A stretch of DNA of 31,319 bases. It comes from Batkoa obscura. Lineage: Eukaryota; Entomophthoromycota; Entomophthoromycetes; Entomophthorales; Batkoaceae. The position numbers and the translations under genes are program-made. Numbering within the stretch: the first letter of the stretch is position 1; every line of letters begins with the position of its first letter. Where the stretch lies: positions 1 through 31,319 of the forward strand of contig JASVEC010000206.1 in assembly GCA_030770535.1 (NCBI GenBank), read 5' to 3'. This document shows positions 1 through 9,917 of the stretch, one piece after another. The notes beneath the pieces were generated by a model. It made no database searches. It saw only the letters and a list, made by a program, of their open reading frames with translations, and was not told where the DNA came from.

Positions 1-49
1 AAGCCTTATAAGCTACAAACGAAACTAATAAGACAAATCCTAAAGTTAA

Positions 50-605
50 ATATAACATTGATAAAAAAATTAAATTGTGAAAAAATATAGTAATAATAAA
101 TGTAACAGTCACAGCTTTTATAGTAGCTTTAAACTGTGATTTAAATCTAATCAGCTTTCTACTAAATTTAACTGAAACAATTAAGCTTAAGCTAAATTTG
201 GGAATAAAAGGGTATTTTTAGCTGTCTAAACTTAATCAAAGTCAACATTAGATTTTAACCGTTATTACTATAAAAATACTTTTAGTTTGAAGCTTTTAAT
301 AAATTAAACAAATACTAGGAAAGTTTAAGTCTACGATTTTACAAATAGAGTAAAAAGCTTGAAATTTTAATTATAACAATTAAAAGTATATTATCTCTTT
401 TACATAGCTATTAGCTATATATATAGTCATAACTACAATGTAAATCTTATAGCTTGAGTTTTTTATAAATATCGTTTATTAGTTTTTTTATAAAGTTAAT
501 ACCACTATTATCATTCAAAGTCAAGATGAAGCTCATACCATCAATATATATTTAAAATTGAATTGATTACATAATAATATTCTATAAATAACAAATATGC
601 CAATA
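50..605. repeat. dispersed repeat R1, copy A
   Basis: This stretch aligns, in the same orientation, with 3113-3937. Shared blocks include the segment around 100-300 (matching 3160-3345) and 355-600 (matching 3670-3930), ending in the common string CTATAAATAACAAATAT. I see no coding potential and no clear terminal inverted repeats. Its true left end may lie outside the window. It could be a non-autonomous mobile element or a fragment of a larger one; the class is unknown. Confidence 0.7.
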
Positions 606-917
606 ACCTTACTGCTTTAATATGGTTTAGATTAAAGGGAAGTGCTTATTTAATTATTGATGTAGCATGTAGTATATTAATAATACCAAGAATGATACTT
701 TAAAGCCGACAAAATTCTGATTGTTGACAACTGATAAATCGATTAAAAGTCGGAAATGGTGCCGAATTTTGTGTTAATTTTAGTTTTATTATGAAATAAC
801 TGCGCACCTAATAAAAGTAGACCATAAAAATATTTTATTTTTTTAGAATTATAAAGTTTATTTAATATCAAGAACATATAACCTATATTGTAGTCTTTAT
901 TTATAAACTTAGCTATA
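606..917. other. gene-free AT-rich stretch
   Basis: No gene, RNA or repeat recognised. A minus-strand open frame that runs from here into the adjacent MITE is explained by read-through of the element. Confidence 0.5.
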
Positions 918-1016
918 TGAGGATGTATTTTGTGTTTAAGAATTTTACTAACAAATTCTCCACTCAGATAGCGCTTAAAAAGCGGAAAAATAATGAAACC
1001 AAAAAAAACAGCCCCA
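918..1016 (+). mobile_element. MITE family M, copy 1 (F orientation)
   Basis: A roughly 100-bp TIR element beginning TGAGGATGT and ending CAGCCCCA, flanked by TA on both sides (916-917 and 1017-1018). F orientation is defined as the strand reading TGGGGATGTATTTTTGTG at the left end. Confidence 0.9.
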
Positions 1017-1018
1017 TA

Positions 1019-1620
1019 TATTGTATTGAAACTGATGTCATTTGAATTAAATATGTATATATGCTTTATATACACATTATTTTATTTAAATGTAGAGTGA
1101 TAATAATGGTCATGCTTAAATTTTTATTATTGTTCAAATCATAAAAAATGTTTCTTAATTAGAAAAATCTATTTTTATATTTGCTGATCCTAGATAAGAT
1201 GGTTAAAATAAATAACTGGATTTTACAAAAAATAGTAATCATTTTGTTAAAGTAATAATATTTGAAAAGCATTGACTATACATGTTATTTACTTGATATA
1301 CTTGATGAGTTAGGCTTATTAAAAAGTCTTATCAAAAATATGATATGTTCATTAAATATGATAAGTTAGAGATATTTTTTAACAAGCGTGCTTTAAAGGC
1401 GTTACTTTTAAAAATAATTAAAGCTATTAATTTTTTAAATACATTTGATATGATTTAAATAAAATAAGATTAGTGATTTAAAGCTTTGGTTTTGTTATAT
1501 TATTTTATATATTGCTTTTTATATTTAATATGATCTGACTAATTATCAATAAATAAAATAAATAAGATATTATAATACTTGACTAAAAGCGTATATAAAA
1601 TTTGTTATTTTATAATTAAG
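1019..1620. other. gene-free AT-rich stretch
   Basis: Nothing recognised: no long open frames, no repeat match to the rest of the window. Confidence 0.5.
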
Positions 1621-2110
1621 CCAGTGAAAGATCAAACCAAAGTTTAATTAACCCACCGCATCTACTCTTTGGCCATTGATTTTGGCTAAATTTTAACTCC
1701 ATATCCTTTTCAATACCCTTTACCACACACTAACACCAAACCTAGGTGACAACCTAGTGCAATTCAGCACTTACTCATTGTTATATGAGCCCTCATCATT
1801 TCAACCGGTATATGAGCCATCCAATCCAACTCTACCTCTCTTGCTTTTTTCACACTCGCTAGTTTACCTCCATTTCCTTTTATACTCCTAACTCGACTAA
1901 ACGTTTACCTAGAAGAATGTTTCTGGATTGCCTGGGGGATTCCTAAATTCAAGCTTACCTAAAGTTTACCTAGAAAGGTTACTGTGTTTAACTAAGTTAT
2001 ATAGTTTACTTATGGTCACCCTAGTTCAATATAGCTAAGATCTCTTCTAACTGTTTTATCCTTGATCAATATGAAAGACTCGGAGGAAACCCTTCAAATT
2101 AAAAAGAGAA
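1621..2110. other. C-rich, strand-asymmetric island
   Basis: About 480 bp with visibly more C than G on the plus strand and lower AT than its surroundings. It holds short direct repeats: TATATGAGCC twice (near 1780 and 1810) and GTTTACCTAGAA twice (near 1904 and 1968). An open frame without an ATG crosses about 1696-1890 but shows no recognisable protein. Function unknown; possibly part of an unrecognised element or an untranslated region. Confidence 0.4.
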
Positions 2111-2252
2111 TCAAATTAACCAATGTTACTAATATTTTATATACTAAATATTTCATTTATATACATGTTGATAAAATAAGGTTAAAATGAGTAATGTTGT
2201 ACTTCCTTAACATGAAACAACAAATATCGATAGATAGTTATTAAAAATTCGA

Positions 2253-2281
2253 TATTTATTTATTTATTTATTTATTTATTT
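2253..2281. repeat. (TTTA)n microsatellite
   Basis: About seven tandem ATTT units directly downstream of the P450 stop codon (minus strand). Confidence 0.9.
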
Positions 2282-3109
2282 TAAGTATAATCAGATAATT
2301 TAAAAAGTTGAATGTCCAAATCTTTTGGGTAAATTAAACCAGCTGTATTAAGAATAGGAGTTTCCCATTCTTTTGATTTTGGACCTAATTTAAGTTCATA
2401 CTTTTGTAATAATAAGGAAAGTACAACTCTTTGTTCAATTAATGAGAAGTTGATACCGATACCTAAACAATGTTAATATTTGTATATAATTAAACAATAA
2501 TATCATTACATAATCTGGAACCACCACCAAATGGCATCCATGAGTTAGATTGTTCACCATAAGGATCTAAGAAACGATCAGGATCGAATTTCTCTGGATT
2601 TGGGAAGTATTTTGCATTATGATGCATTCCCCAAATATAGCAACTTAGGAAAGTTCTCTCCTTAACTAATAAACCATTGGGTAATGTCTCGTCTCGACAA
2701 CAATAGCGTCTTAACATACCAACAGTAGTTACTGATCTCATAGTTTCCTTGATAAAGCAATTCATATAGTTAAGTTCTTTTTGTTGCTCATGAGATGGTA
2801 CAACATTTCCATTATCACCTAGAACACTGATGATTTCTTTACGAAGTTTCTGTTGAATCTCTGGATATTTTGCTAAAAAGTAAACAGCTGAAGTAAGAGT
2901 ATTTGCTGTAGTATCATGACCCGCTAGAAAGAAGGTAGCTAAGTTATTTACAACTTCTTCAGTAGTTAAACTTTCTTCAGTAGATTCCATCATATTTTAA
3001 GCATTAAAGTAACAATATCGTCTTTAGCATCTCCACTTTCAATCTCCTTTTTACGAAGTGTGATGATTTCAGTTAAAAATATACGAAACTCTTCATTTGT
3101 ACAATGATA
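2281..3109 (-). pseudogene. cytochrome P450, 3' remnant
   Basis: This is the C-terminal half of a P450 mono-oxygenase (haem-thiolate, normally ER-anchored). Seen in order: the I-helix FFLAGHDTT, the K-helix ExxR in FIKETMRSV, the PERF-type DPDRF, and the haem loop FGGGSRLC. A 47-bp GT-AG intron at 2463-2509 splits the Cys codon. Splicing restores FGGGSRLCIGINFS and leads to a normal C-terminus with a stop at 2281-2283. Upstream, 3001-3109 reads as the expected preceding helix (EEFRIFLTEIITLRKKEIE) but is one base out of frame with 2993. The first half or so of a roughly 500-residue P450 is absent, and repeat R1 copy B begins right at the upstream edge, just behind a plausible splice acceptor (AG at 3110-3111). 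Most likely a truncated pseudogene. A sequencing error plus distant exons is a weaker alternative. Confidence 0.85.
2463..2509 (-). other. P450 intron (47 bp)
   Basis: GTAATG donor and TTTAG acceptor on the minus strand, with ATTAAC as a likely branch site. Removing it joins the haem-binding Cys to IG, as the family requires. Confidence 0.85.
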
Positions 3110-3112
3110 CTA

Positions 3113-3937
3113 TTGATAAAAACTTAAATAATTTCAAAGGAATATGATAATGGCAAATGTAGTAGTCACAGCTTTAAATTGTAGTCTTTAGCTTTAATCA
3201 GTTTCGTATTAGATTAACAAAACAGTTAAGCTTAGAATAGATTAAGAATAAAGAGATAATTTACCTGTCTAAATTTAGTGAAGTTTTGTTAAAGATTTTA
3301 AATGCCATTATAAAATTACTTTTGCTTTGAAACTTTTGAAAGCAATTTGGTAAATTACAACATATTTTTACTAAATTCATGAATTCTATGTAGAGCTTTG
3401 TTATTGACTGTCTTACCTAATCTATTTCATTATGTCAATTTCATAATAGAATTAACGAAAACATTTGAAGATAAGCATCAAATTTTAAATTAGTAAATTT
3501 TGTTTAAAATTAAACTAAATTTTGAAAATATTGTCTGTCAGATTCATTCTGGAATTGGCATAAATAGAATAGATCAGGTGAAATAGTCAATGATAAAACA
3601 AAGAATTAATTTGCTATGATTTAACTAAATTCTATAAATTAACCAGAATAAAGAAACTTTAAATCTATGATTATATATAAAATATAAAGTTTGAAAATTT
3701 AATTGTAACAACTAAAAGAACATTATCTCTCTTATACATTGTCAGCTATGGATATTATCATATTCATAATATATATACTATAAATTACATTTTTTACATA
3801 ATATCGTTTATTGCTTTTTTATAAAGTTGATATCAATATTGTCATTTAAAGTCAAACTGAAGCTCACATTATTAAAATGTATTAAAATTCAACTAATTAT
3901 ATAATGGTATTCTATAAATAACAAATATCAATAAGTA
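3113..3937. repeat. dispersed repeat R1, copy B
   Basis: Direct repeat of 50-605. It contains about 290 bp (near 3350-3645) that copy A lacks. It starts at the broken upstream edge of the P450 remnant, so insertion of R1, or recombination at it, may have removed the 5' half of that gene. No coding sequence seen inside. Confidence 0.7.
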
Positions 3938-4060
3938 TTATTTTAATAAGCTTTGTATTAAATGAAATATTTTATTTATTAAAGTCCAAGCTAATAAGAT
4001 TTGATTTTTAATAGCTAATAGTAACTAAAATCAGGAAAATGTTATCAAACCTTGAGTATA

Positions 4061-4157
4061 TTGTGATGTTTTTTTTTCATTATTTTTTCTATTTTCTAAG
4101 CATTATTTGAGTGGAAAAGTTATTAACAAAACTCTTAAACACAAAAATACATCCCTA
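4061..4157 (-). mobile_element. MITE family M, copy 2 (R orientation)
   Basis: Begins TTGTGATGTTTTTT and ends ACATCCCTA, flanked by TA (4059-4060, 4158-4159). Internal TGAGTGGAAAAG block as in other copies. Confidence 0.8.
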
Positions 4158-4159
4158 TA

Positions 4160-4570
4160 TAGTATCTATCACTAGCATAGAATATATACTATATATAATA
4201 CACTTCAATATTGGTCATTATTTATTATAATATCTGTTTTGTTAAAATAATAATATACAATGCTATTAAAATCTAACTTTTCAAAACGAATATAGTTAAA
4301 AGATTATAAAAATATTATAATTATAATAGAATAATAAAAACTAATTGTAAATTTTGTTAAGAAACTACCAATTATCAAATCTATTGTAACTTGAATTTTT
4401 CAAATTAAATGATTAAATTGTAAATAAAATGTTAACTATTAGCTTAATCTGAGTTGAAATTAGTAATAAAATGACAAAATGTATAACTCATTAATTTATA
4501 ATAAACTAGTTCTGTTATTATTTATTGCTGCTTTCAAAAATAAAGCTATAAAAGCTCCAAGATATTAACC
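4160..4570. other. gene-free AT-rich stretch
   Basis: No feature recognised up to the tRNA terminator. Confidence 0.5.
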
Positions 4571-4575
4571 AAAAA
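4571..4575 (-). terminator. Pol III terminator of tRNA-Gln
   Basis: A run of five T on the minus strand directly after the tRNA 3' end, as RNA polymerase III needs. Confidence 0.75.
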
Positions 4576-4646
4576 GGACCCACCGAGAATCGAACTCGGA
4601 TTACAAGGATCAAAACCTTGGGTGCTAACCATTACACCATGGATCC
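4576..4646 (-). tRNA. tRNA-Gln (anticodon UUG)
   Basis: A 71-bp cloverleaf. The acceptor stem is GGATCCA / TGGGTCC. The D-arm holds TGGTGTAATGGTTA (A box). The anticodon stem is CAAGG / CCTTG with loop TTTTGAT, so the anticodon is TTG (Gln, CAA codons). The T-arm contains AGTTCGATTC (B box). No intron. Identical in sequence to the plus-strand gene at 10857-10927. CCA is not encoded, as expected in a eukaryote. Confidence 0.96.
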
Positions 4647-4712
4647 CACTATCGATTATTTGCTCATTTAGTAACAATATATTTTTTTTTAAAACTATTC
4701 ATTTCATAGATA

Positions 4713-4812
4713 TGGGGGTGTTTTTTTGGCTTCATTGTTCTTTCCATCTTTTAAGCATTATTTGAGTGGAAAAATTGTTAGTGAAATTCTTAAACACAAA
4801 AACATATTCTCA
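4713..4812 (-). mobile_element. MITE family M, copy 3 (R orientation)
   Basis: Begins TGGGGGTGTTTTTTTGGC and ends in a decayed ATTCTCA, flanked by TA (4711-4712, 4813-4814). Lies about 65 bp from the tRNA gene. Confidence 0.85.
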
Positions 4813-4814
4813 TA

Positions 4815-6400
4815 AACTATTGATTCATTTTAAATCTAATTTATGTATCACTAAGTTTTTTAATATCCGTTTACTTTAGTTTAGGATGTTACTGATAACA
4901 GAAGGATAGAGCTTATCTTTAATGTCAGATAAGATACTAGTACTATTTTAAATGTAAAATAGGGATGACTTTAGTCATTGATTGGAATTTTTAAACGATT
5001 GCTTTAAGCTAAATATTATAATAGAAAAAGGGGGATTTAAAATACAAGTTGTTCAAATTGACTTAGATTTCTGTTCAAAATATTTATAATTTATAAAATA
5101 TGCTTTAAATTTTGTTTGTTTTGTTGTTTTTGAAATAGCTGTGGCAGGTTGAAAACATTGTGTATTTTCTATTGTATTGATAATTACTTTTAAATTTTTT
5201 ATAAAACAATTGAATAATATAAATGATACTAAGAGTAATAGTTTAGCATAATTAAAATTTTATCATGGTTTTTTTCAATAACAGAATTCATATTCATCGC
5301 GTTCAATTGGCAAATAGAATATTGTAATTATATAAAATATCTTGTAATAATGAAACCAAATTCGACTAAACTAGTACAATCACTATTGCTATCTTGATTT
5401 TTTATTTTATTAAAGTAATTAATTTAATTAATTTAACAACAAGTTTAATAGCTATAAATGTTTCCCATTAGGATAACATATTTAATATACATTTTGATTT
5501 AAGTATTATTAATTGTTATAATAGATTTTATAATTAGTTATTGACTATAAATAATAACACTAATAACGTCATGATCAAGAACTATAAATTAGAAAAAATA
5601 TATATAAGTTTAGATAACCTAAAACTTGAAACAAGAGCCAAGAAATTCACAACTATTTAACTTTATTCTATAAGATTTTTTAACTTAATATGTTTTCAGA
5701 TGGTAAAATAAAATTCAAGTTAACATAAATTTATTAATTTTTACAATTTTAAATTGAGCAATTAGAAAATAAAAACGTGACTATTTTTTATAACCAATAA
5801 AATTTTAGATAACATATTGGTTTAGGGTATAGAAATAATTTGAGTGATAATAATAATAATAATAATAATAATAATATATCCTTTCAAAAACAGATTCAGT
5901 CATAACTATTGTTTGAGAAGCCTGGATAAAGTCAAATGTAGAAGCTTCCAGCTAATGTAAATTAACACTCGTATTTAATGATTTTTATAAATTTAATAAT
6001 TAAATAGGTAAGGCTAATTTTCTAACTTGACAATTGAACAAAGTTACTACCCCATTTGCGTGGTTAACAATGGAGTGTAATAACCAAAAAAAAGAGAAAT
6101 TAATTAATCAAATGGAAACTCATTTTCAATATGGAGTACACTAAAGAGTTTGTTTATTTTTATTTAGCACCTATTAGATAGAAGTTAACTCCATATTAAC
6201 TTGTTCATTGAATGTATTACTAAGTTTATGTAAATTTATTTGAATCTTACCTAAGGGGAAGTTGTGGAGGGAGATTTGTAAAAATTCATGTCAATCTTAT
6301 AAAAGGGAATTTATTAATAAAATCATCAGTTAAAGTTGGGGTCTAAGTTCTAATTTTTTTTATAAAAGATGATTGATTTTTAAACTTCCGCTATTAAAAT
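4815..6400. other. gene-free AT-rich stretch
   Basis: About 1.6 kb with no gene, tRNA or family M element. The only clear structure is the TAA microsatellite at 5847-5875. It forms the upstream region of the arrestin-like gene. Confidence 0.5.
5847..5875. repeat. (TAA)n microsatellite
   Basis: About nine tandem TAA units. Confidence 0.9.
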
Positions 6401-6407
6401 TTGAGAC

Positions 6408-6415
6408 TATAAATA
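6408..6415 (+). promoter_or_regulatory. possible TATA box
   Basis: TATAAATA, 63 bp before the ATG of the arrestin-like gene. In DNA this AT-rich such strings are common, so this is only positional support. Confidence 0.35.
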
Positions 6416-6477
6416 TTCAATTTTATCCATTATTAAACTTAATCTTTTTTATCACTATTTAGTTTCTTTTGAAAATC

Positions 6478-7203
6478 ATGGTTTATACAGCTAATTTACC
6501 TACTACTTATGATACTTTTAAAGAAAGAGAGAAGGCTTCTTTTAGCCATAACTCGAAACCTATAACAGCTAGTTTAATTATACCTGATACATTAGTATTA
6601 TCGATTGATGAAACATTATGTCCAACAATATATCGAAAATTTTCTGGTAAAGTAAAGATAGTAAATCCCAACTTAATAAAATTAAAGAAAGTAGAGGTAT
6701 TTTTACTAGGAGAAAGTAATTTTTTATACAAAGAATCGGACAAAAAAAGAATTTATTTAAAGAGAAGCTCCCATCAACATTTATTTTTAAATCAAGAATT
6801 AACCCTCAATGCTACTGCCTGCAGTAAACCAAAACTTAGTTTAGATTTTTCATTTGATATTAATATGGATTTACCAGATTCATTTCATCAGAAAACAAGC
6901 TCTAATCAATATAAAATCATAGCTAACTTAACTTTTGAAGGTACTATTAAAGATTCAATAACTCAATTAACAGTGGAACAACCCTTTTCTGTTCAACATA
7001 AACTTATTATGTCCAATCAACAATTCCGTAAGTCCATTTGTGATACGAATGCTACTTCCTCTATTAATGAAAAAGAAATAGATAAAAAAAGAATGAGTAA
7101 AAGATTAAGTTCCATACTTGTTAAATTAAATAATAAGGAATCTTGCTTTTCAAAATGGAATTGTTTTCGCACTAAAGCTTCACCTTATGATGGTCAGATT
7201 TAA
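6478..7203 (+). CDS. arrestin-like (alpha-arrestin N-domain) protein
   Basis: 241 residues from the ATG at 6478, one uninterrupted exon. The beta-sandwich pattern of the arrestin fold is visible: FSGKVKI (about 55-60), VEVFLLGE (73-79), a DFSFDINMDLPDSF block (123-136) matching the family's hydrophobic-LP-x-S strand, YKIIANLTFEG (145-155) and VEQPFSV (166-172). It is short for a fungal alpha-arrestin (often above 400 residues), and I see no second arrestin domain and no PPxY motif. The last 60 residues are basic and low in complexity. Fungal alpha-arrestins act as ubiquitin-ligase adaptors for plasma-membrane transporters; a protein without PPxY could bind but might not recruit such a ligase. 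The fold call rests on pattern only. Confidence 0.6.
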   Translation: MVYTANLPTTYDTFKEREKASFSHNSKPITASLIIPDTLVLSIDETLCPTIYRKFSGKVKIVNPNLIKLKKVEVFLLGESNFLYKESDKKRIYLKRSSHQHLFLNQELTLNATACSKPKLSLDFSFDINMDLPDSFHQKTSSNQYKIIANLTFEGTIKDSITQLTVEQPFSVQHKLIMSNQQFRKSICDTNATSSINEKEIDKKRMSKRLSSILVKLNNKESCFSKWNCFRTKASPYDGQI

Positions 7204-7935
7204 TATTCACTCGTATTATATTTATGTTTTTTCCTCTCTTCTCCTTCTTCAATATACTTACATTGTTATACATTAATAAAATTAATTATTATTAATATTG
7301 ATGTTTATAAAACATATTCTTGAATATTTATTATGTTGATGAGTCATCTGTATACTTTATTCAATTGGTTTAAGCGCAGTCACATTTGATCATTTTTTAT
7401 TACATCTACAATTGAATAAAGTCCGAAAATTTATAATTTTTAAACTGAAATTAAGGATATTTAAAGTTAAGGATCTAGAAGCATCTAAAATCAAACTCTA
7501 AAAATAATAAATGGGTGATTTTTGAATCAGTTCCATTTTTTATTAAAAACCAAAACTACCTGCAACACAGTTAAATTGTTTTACCGTAGTTTATATTCTA
7601 AGTTAGCAGAATTTCTACTAAATTTGATAGAAACTTCTTAATTAGCAAGGCTTTTTACTAATATAAGCCATACATCAATATCAATCAAAGCTGTAGTATA
7701 TGAATAAATATATCTTCTTATAAAACTTCATTGAGAGATATTTATTATTGACTGCTTTATAGCCAACATTGCAGATTTTCTATCAAATAAATAAACTATT
7801 TTAATGTTATAATTACATTATCAATATACTACTAAATCAATAAATAGCTGCATGGAAGGCAGTGGTTAGCCCTAAAATTATAATTAACCATCCCTATGTA
7901 ATATAAGCAATATAATAATAGTTTTAGTTTTTATT

Positions 7936-8037
7936 TAGGGGTGTATTTTTTTGTTTAAGAATTTTATCAACAATCTTCCCCCTCAAATAGTACTTAAAAA
8001 AATGAGAAAACTAATGAAACCAAAGTAAACATCCCCG
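7936..8037 (+). mobile_element. MITE family M, copy 4 (F), inside relic transposon
   Basis: Begins TAGGGGTGTATTTTT and ends ACATCCCCG, with TT on both sides (7934-7935, 8038-8039). The transposon copy at 27712-30347 has no insertion here. Confidence 0.85.
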
Positions 8038-8040
8038 TTT

Positions 8041-8064
8041 ATCATTATCATTATCATTATCATT
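8041..8064. repeat. (ATCATT)4 microsatellite
   Basis: Four tandem 6-bp units abutting MITE copy 4, within the relic transposon. Confidence 0.9.
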
Positions 8065-8088
8065 ACAACTACTTGCTTTTCGATTATT

Positions 8089-8183
8089 TGTGGATGTATT
8101 TTTGTGTTCAAGAATATTACTAACTTTTTCCATTAACTAGTGCTTAAAAGATAGAAAAAGTGATGAAGCTAAAAACACCTTTA
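8089..8183 (+). mobile_element. MITE family M, copy 5 (F), inside relic transposon
   Basis: Begins TGTGGATGT and ends ACACCTTTA, which differs from the usual ACATCCCCA only by transitions. TT on both sides (8087-8088, 8184-8185). The empty site in the younger transposon (reverse complement GACTATTTATTAAC) matches the joined flanks in length. Confidence 0.8.
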
Positions 8184-8689
8184 TTTATTAACTTAGCTAT
8201 TAATAACTTAAATAATATTAATATTTAATCATCGATTTCTGTCATTTAATAAACTATTTACTTAATTAGTAAACATTGAAATTTTTAGATTTTCTGTTAT
8301 ATTTTATAGAATAAGCTGGTGTTGATCTTTTGATTTTATAATTTTAATTAAAATTATGTCACTCTTTATTTATCTATCAGATACTGGATAACAATATAGC
8401 TTATTGCTATGTTTAATAAAATATACATACTTTTTAATACCTCATATTTCTATTGTTTTTTTATGTGTTTTTTTCTTTTATACTTTTTAAAAATCATATT
8501 TGTTTTCTTATTATCGATAATTAAGTTATTAATTTTATTACGTTTACAGATAAAAATTTTGAGTTTTAAAATTAATCAATTAATTAATATTTTTTATTTT
8601 ACTTAGTGCTTCAAAACTACTTTTTTATTGTAAAACTTTTTTGAAATACTTATTAATTGTATTTCTTCTATAATACTTAACAGAAAAAT

Positions 8690-8715
8690 CAAAACTAAAA
8701 CTAAAACTAAAACTA
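8690..8715. repeat. (AAAACT)n microsatellite
   Basis: Four tandem units that arose inside the former transposase-coding part of the relic transposon. Confidence 0.85.
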
Positions 8716-8718
8716 CTA

Positions 8719-8775
8719 TTTGGAGATGTATTTTTGTGTTTAAGAATTTTACTAACAAATTTTCCGCTTAAATAA
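8719..8775 (+). mobile_element. MITE family M, copy 6 (F), truncated
   Basis: Left half only: GGAGATGTATTTTTGTG to CGCTTAAAT. Alignment with the younger transposon shows that the right half of the MITE and about 100 bp of adjacent transposon are missing, so a later deletion removed both. Confidence 0.75.
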
Positions 8776-8816
8776 AGCTTTTTAGATATTAAATTAGTTA
8801 AACAATTTCTTACATA

Positions 8817-8917
8817 TGGGAGTGTTTTTTTTGGCTTCATTACTTTTTCCATCTTTTAAGCATCATTTGAGTGGAAAAATTATTAGTAAAATTCTTAAAT
8901 ACAAAAATACATCCCCA
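8817..8917 (-). mobile_element. MITE family M, copy 7 (R), inside relic transposon
   Basis: Begins TGGGAGTGTTTTTTTT and ends ACATCCCCA, flanked by TA (8815-8816, 8918-8919). The younger transposon carries the empty site at its transposase segment (reverse complement TGCATATGCTGAATC) with a single TA. Differs from the copy at 21216-21316 at only two of 101 positions. Confidence 0.92.
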
Positions 8918-9027
8918 TACGGTGAGTTATGATTTAGTATTTCAAATAAATAATTGAAATAAATTTTGCTTATTATTTTATTATTTTTTGAATATAAAAT
9001 ATCAAACTTTAATACTAATATAGCTTA

Positions 9028-9490
9028 TGTGAAATCTGGTACTCAGTGATTGGAGTCAAAAGCAGCTATTGCCTGGTTGACTACACTATAAGTCAAAAGG
9101 CCTTAGTTTATGTGACTAAGATAGACTCAGATTATGAAGAATAGCACGTAATAAGTTATGGACTATGTAAGACAAATAGAATAACAATACTACTGTAAAA
9201 TCTACATAAAATACTATTAAGGAAACTTAATGGCTTTATTAAATGTTCGAGATATTAGGGAATAATTCAATTAAAAAGCCTCGAGCTACTATGTTTTAGA
9301 ATTCCTTTTATACTCCGACAAGTATAAATATCAAAACGAGAGAACAATATCCTTTGAGACGAAGATACAAATTTTCATAGCAAATCAAACTAAGAGCACG
9401 GAATTAATTGTCTCTAAAATCGAGAACACAACAGCTTAGGCGATTATTATGCTATAATTAACTATGGGACTGACAAAGCGATATTTCACA
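9028..9490. mobile_element. solo LTR (463 bp) nested in relic transposon
   Basis: The alignment of the two family T transposons is interrupted here by exactly this block. It starts TGTGAAAT and ends ATTTCACA (TG...CA with 8-bp terminal inverted repeats) and is flanked by CTTA (9024-9027) and CTTG (9491-9494), a probable 4-bp target duplication. The younger transposon keeps the single CTTG (as CAAG at 29008-29011). A TATAAATA string lies in its second half. Size and ends fit a solo LTR of an LTR retrotransposon; no internal coding region is attached. It is younger than the host transposon copy. The lineage is not identifiable. Confidence 0.7.
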
Positions 9491-9820
9491 CTTGTTTATT
9501 ATAATGATTTAAATTTGTTAGATTCAACTTTGCTTTTATTTTTATATTTTATTTAAGGTCTGAAATTATTAGATAACTTTCATCATTTAATTTCTTGATG
9601 GTTTTATTAAATATTTCTAAGTATTAATATAAAATTTATATAATTTATACTTTTTTTGTTAAATTTTTGTTTTATTTTTTATTACTGTATTTATTTTTAA
9701 ATAGTTATTTTTTGACTACATATTAGGTGTATATATTAAAAAACATAGAAAGAAAAATAGATTTATATAAAGTATTAAAGTTTTTGTTGTATATCTTTTA
9801 TTTTACTTTTATTTAATATA

Positions 9821-9917
9821 TGAGGATGGTCTTTGATTTCATCACTTTTTCAATTTTTTAAGTGCTATTTGAGTGAAAAGATTGTTAGTAAAATTCTTTT
9901 ATTTAAGGATATCACCA
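9821..9917 (-). mobile_element. MITE family M, copy 8 (R), at a deletion junction
   Basis: Begins TGAGGATGG and ends ATCACCA, flanked by TA (9819-9820, 9918-9919). Its left flank matches the younger transposon near 28625 but its right flank matches near 28180, so roughly 430 bp of transposon between them is missing. Confidence 0.8.

Noticed and set aside
743-1075. 110-codon minus-strand open frame
   Set aside because: It runs through MITE copy 1 and AT-rich flank. The conserved-looking part (FKRYLSGEFVSKILKHK) recurs wherever a MITE is read in this frame, so DNA repetition explains it.
1696-1890. ATG-less open frame in the C-rich island with a repeated YEPS motif
   Set aside because: No start codon, no splice context that would supply one, and no recognisable family.
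8409-8606. 65-codon hydrophobic open frame
   Set aside because: Antisense of the transposase 3' region in the relic transposon; composition is that of AT-rich noise.
8625-8852. 75-codon minus-strand open frame
   Set aside because: Crosses MITE copies 6 and 7 and a microsatellite inside the relic transposon.
9028-9490. Protein-like string resembling a retrotransposon coding fragment
   Set aside because: The block has LTR-type ends and an exact empty site in the sister transposon; LTRs are non-coding, so the resemblance is taken as chance.
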